From positions 1 to 57,475 of the forward strand of contig JAQGOG010000145.1 of assembly GCA_028293765.1 (NCBI GenBank): a stretch of 57,475 nt of DNA, read 5' to 3'. Below the pieces are notes generated by a model that was not told the DNA's origin, did no database searches, and worked only from the letters and a program-made list of their open reading frames with translations. Numbering within the stretch: position 1 is the stretch's first letter; each line of letters starts with the position of its first letter. Position numbers and translations under genes: made by a program. Of the stretch, positions 54,787-57,475 are shown piece after piece. This DNA is from Gammaproteobacteria bacterium (GTDB lineage: Bacteria; Pseudomonadota; Gammaproteobacteria; Steroidobacterales; Steroidobacteraceae).

Positions 54787-56937
54787 TTACTTACCGAGCG
54801 CGCCGCGTAGCCGGGGCACTTCGAGCAGCGATCGCACGAACGAGAACGCCTCGCGCGCCGGCATCGGGGCTGCGAGGAGATAACCTTGAATGGTGCTGCA
54901 ATGTTCCTGCGCCAGGAATTGGCGCTGCTCCTGTGTCTCGACCCCTTCCGCGACGACTTCGAGGCCAAGGTCAAGCCCGAGCGCGATTGCCGCGCGGCAC
55001 AGTGCCGCGTCATGGGGATCGGCGGTGCAGTCCTTGACCAGCGATCGATCGATTTTCACACAATCGACGTTCAGCAGTTTGAGCCGCGATAGCGACGAGT
55101 GCCCGGTACCAAAGTCATCGATCGCGAGCGAGACCCCCAAGGCCCGCAGCCGCGCGAGATGGCGTGCCGCGAGCTCTGGCGACCTCATCGCGACAGTCTC
55201 CGTAATTTCGAGCTCCAGCAGTTCCGCCGGCAACGTCGCGGCCGCCAGTGCCGCCGCCACGCGCTCGGGTAACTCCTCACGCGCAAACTGTACGGGCGAG
55301 AGGTTCACCGACACACGCAAGGGCTCGCCGCCCCTGTTGAGCCACGCCCTGACCTCCTGACACGCTCTCTCCATGACCCACTGGCCGATCGACTCGATGA
55401 GGCCGGTTTCCTCGGCCATGGGAATGAACAGTCCCGGCAACACGAGGCCGCGCACCGGATGGTTCCAGCGCAGCAGCGCTTCCACCGCCGTCGGCCGTCC
55501 CGTGACGGTATCGATCCGCGGTTGGTAATACAGTTCCAGCTCGTTGCGCTCGAGGGCTTCGCGCAACTCGACCTCGAGGGACAGTCGGTCGGTACCCGGC
55601 CGCATCGCGTTCTCGAACAGGCGATAGGAATCCCCACCCTGGGCTTTCGCGCTGTACATCGCGAGATCCGCATGCTTGAGCAGCGTCGAGGCATCGGCGC
55701 CGTCCTTGGGAAAGCGGCTGATTCCGATGCTGCAGGTGGTGTACACGGTCCGACTGGCGAGTAGAAAGTTGCCGCGCAGCTGTCTGAACAGCTTTTGCAC
55801 GGCTGCATTGACGTGACCTTCATCAGGCAGCCCATCGAGTACCAGCACGAACTCGTCGCCGCCGAGCCTTGCGACCACATCACATGCGCGAACCGTATCC
55901 GTCAGACGGCGAGCGATTTCAACGAGCAACTCGTCGCCTACGTCATGACCGAGAGTGTCGTTGACGTATTTGAACCGATCGAGGTCGATCAGCAGCACCG
56001 CAAGCGATGTGCCCGTCTGAATCGAAGTCTGCAGCATTTCTTCGAGCTTCGAGCGCAATCCCAGACGATTCGCGAGGCCGGTCAATGCATCGTGGTAGGC
56101 GAGGAATGAGATCCGCTGCTGGCGCTGCTCATCTGCGACTTTCTGTTCGGTAATGTCGAACTGCACGCCGAAAATGCGCGCGGGGATGCCGTCCGCCCCC
56201 CGCTCGAGAACTCCACCCGCACCGAGTATCCAACGCCAGGACCCGTCCTTCGCACGCAACCGGTGATGCCCGCGAACCATGTGCCTGCGACCCTCCAGGA
56301 CGTCCTGGATACTGCGGTCGCATTCGGACCGGTCTTCCGGGTGAGTGAGCTCGCGCAGCCAGTCGATGCTGTGAAAGCACTCGTCGTGGGGATAACCCAG
56401 CGTGGTCATGAACACCGAGTTGGTCTCGACCAGGTTGGTCCTGGCGTCCCATTCCCAAGTGCCGATGTTGCCGCCCTCGATCATCATCTGGGCCCGACTC
56501 TCGTTACGCCGTGAGGCCTCGCGCTTCAGCACCTCGCTGGTCACGTCGCTCTGGATGCTGACCCAGCCTTTGATCGCACCCTGTCCGTCGTGCAGTGGCC
56601 GCGCATCGGAATCGAGCCACCACTCGTGACCGTCCTTGCTGCGAACGAGAATCTCGAAGCGAATGCCGCGCCCGGACCTGATCGCCTGCCGGATGCGCGC
56701 GATGGTCTCGGGGTCGGTGCCGTCGAAATACAACAGCTCACTGGACTTGCGGCCGATGAACTCGGCTGCGCTATAGCCGCTCAGGTCGGTGAAGGCGTCG
56801 TTCGCCCAGACGATGTGATACTGCGCGTCGAGGAGCGTCACGCCATACCCTGTCGCGCGCGCGACCATCGACAACCACTCACCGGCAGTGTCGGGGGTGA
56901 TCTCCCCGGTGGGCGGGGCAGGATTTCCGGGTCTCAT
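54787..56937 (-). CDS. PAS-PAS-GGDEF-EAL c-di-GMP signalling protein
   Basis: 716 residues from the ATG at 56937; soluble. First PAS: GYGVTLLDAQYHIVWANDAF; second PAS/PAC: GTWEWDARTNLVETNSVFMT ... WRWILGAGGVLERG. Then GGDEF (359-363, RLGGDEFVLV), with an intact RxxD inhibitory site (RACD) five residues before it. EAL follows (486-488, VEALLRW), with DDFGTGHSSL and VVAEGVET. Both active sites look complete, so it could make and degrade c-di-GMP. The nearby PilZ protein is a possible receptor. An upstream extension of 58 codons looks like noise. Confidence 0.9.
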   Translation of the reverse strand: MRPGNPAPPTGEITPDTAGEWLSMVARATGYGVTLLDAQYHIVWANDAFTDLSGYSAAEFIGRKSSELLYFDGTDPETIARIRQAIRSGRGIRFEILVRSKDGHEWWLDSDARPLHDGQGAIKGWVSIQSDVTSEVLKREASRRNESRAQMMIEGGNIGTWEWDARTNLVETNSVFMTTLGYPHDECFHSIDWLRELTHPEDRSECDRSIQDVLEGRRHMVRGHHRLRAKDGSWRWILGAGGVLERGADGIPARIFGVQFDITEQKVADEQRQQRISFLAYHDALTGLANRLGLRSKLEEMLQTSIQTGTSLAVLLIDLDRFKYVNDTLGHDVGDELLVEIARRLTDTVRACDVVARLGGDEFVLVLDGLPDEGHVNAAVQKLFRQLRGNFLLASRTVYTTCSIGISRFPKDGADASTLLKHADLAMYSAKAQGGDSYRLFENAMRPGTDRLSLEVELREALERNELELYYQPRIDTVTGRPTAVEALLRWNHPVRGLVLPGLFIPMAEETGLIESIGQWVMERACQEVRAWLNRGGEPLRVSVNLSPVQFAREELPERVAAALAAATLPAELLELEITETVAMRSPELAARHLARLRALGVSLAIDDFGTGHSSLSRLKLLNVDCVKIDRSLVKDCTADPHDAALCRAAIALGLDLGLEVVAEGVETQEQRQFLAQEHCSTIQGYLLAAPMPAREAFSFVRSLLEVPRLRGALGK

Positions 56938-57354
56938 AGTGCACCGGGGACATCCCGTCCCCCTTAGCCGTAATCGTCGGTACAGTGTTGCCGCCTTTGG
57001 TCGCAAAGAGCTTGACCAAGTCGGCATGACGGGTGCGACCGGCGTCACAGGTTGGGGTGCCGATTGCGGCAGGGCAGCATGCTGCGCCGCATGATGTGAG
57101 CTGGTCGTCACTTGCGCGACCGTATGAACACGATCGCGGGAACAGGATCAGCCCGTTCCTTCTCTGCGTCAGGCCAAGTCTCGAGCGGATGCCCGGCGCG
57201 CACGACCATCAGTTCCTTCAAGCCCTTCACGCCCTCCTGCCGTCTAGTGTTGCCCAAGAGCGCCGCTCCAGTCCTTGGCCTGTCTCTATGGAGTCTGTGC
57301 ACGATATGCGGTCATACTGTCGCTAACCTGTCACGGTTTTATCGGAGTACGTGC
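56938..57354. other. Intergenic region, nothing clear
   Basis: 417 bases between the divergent GGDEF-EAL and response-regulator genes. A 64-codon minus-strand reading (57108-57302) has no recognisable features. No clear promoter pair or dyad stood out. Confidence 0.3.
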
Positions 57355-57475
57355 TTGGCTCGCATCCTGCTCGTCGATGACTATCCGGCGTTGCTGCGAG
57401 GCCTGGTGGCGATGCTGCGCGCCGGCGGCTATGCAGTGGACACTGCCTCGGATGGCGCCTCTGCGGTCAGCATGG
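57355..57475 (+). CDS. Response regulator receiver domain, cut by window edge
   Basis: Forty codons are inside the window: TTG start, then ARILLVDDYPALLRGLVAML and RAGGYAVDTASDGASAVSM. The two Asp of VDDYP are the metal-binding acidic pair of a receiver domain; the phospho-acceptor Asp would lie just beyond the edge. GGAG is 7 bases before the TTG. The output domain is unknown. It could be a partner of the orphan kinase at 51637-52947. Confidence 0.75.
   Translation, partial: MARILLVDDYPALLRGLVAMLRAGGYAVDTASDGASAVSM

Noticed and set aside
57108..57302. 64-codon minus-strand reading
   Set aside because: No clear initiation site or family match; left as unannotated intergenic DNA.
1..57475. 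tRNA, rRNA, CRISPR, integrase or transposase genes
   Set aside because: Looked for along both strands; none recognised, so there is no direct mark of a mobile island around the immune cassette.

Overview
The window is GC-rich, densely coded DNA from a Gram-negative bacterium. Two TonB-dependent receptors, NodT- and PotF-type lipoproteins, SlyX, HutD, exonuclease III and an EmrAB-type pump point to a proteobacterium. I infer a Gammaproteobacterium, possibly near the Steroidobacter/Nevskia groups, but nothing in the window names the genus. I saw no rRNA, tRNA, CRISPR array, integrase or insertion sequence.

Layout. 583-6742 is a compact four-gene, same-strand cassette: a SIR2-like/TIR protein, an nSTAND1-type P-loop NTPase with a TPR-like tail, a small protein with two PGDYG-like repeats, and a four-helix SLATT-like membrane protein. 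It has the build of an NTPase-controlled immune (anti-phage or cell-suicide) system and is the best candidate here for something undescribed. 6855-8719 (minus) is an ArsR - SRPBCC - VOC - VOC operon with a clear dyad operator. 8955-16864 holds a small cytosolic protein, a DNRLRE-like lipoprotein, a dienelactone hydrolase, a GH92 mannosidase, a coupled exported methyltransferase/aldose-epimerase pair and an exported M24 peptidase. 17245-20527 has a 31-residue membrane peptide, an ATP-dependent DNA ligase, a divergent EamA exporter/CGNR regulator pair and a small secreted protein.

20814-25685 (minus) carries a protein with two CDGSH motifs fused to two cupin domains, a TonB receptor and a class V aminotransferase, possibly one uptake-and-processing unit. 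25813-32827 (plus) is a tightly overlapping EmrA-EmrB-NodT efflux operon that runs into an HpnB-type glycosyltransferase and a large membrane protein. 32874-36693 is an alpha/beta hydrolase divergent from an IorAB-type molybdenum hydroxylase; a triheme cytochrome c that could serve as its acceptor lies at 42198-43532. In between are an ArsC/Spx-like reductase, an orphan PotF-like lipoprotein, a GtrA-GT39 fusion and a CPA1 antiporter. 43617-48791 has slyX, a relic of a TauD/TfdA dioxygenase, exonuclease III, a DUF4136 lipoprotein and a second large TonB receptor.

48905 to the right edge is rich in signalling genes: a YcgR/PilZ protein, a membrane-anchored HDOD protein, an RsbRD-like histidine kinase, a PAS-PAS-GGDEF-EAL protein and the start of a response regulator, interspersed with a YXWGXW lipoprotein, HutD and a small membrane protein. 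Intergenic DNA holds several strong dyads and at least two gene relics, listed below.
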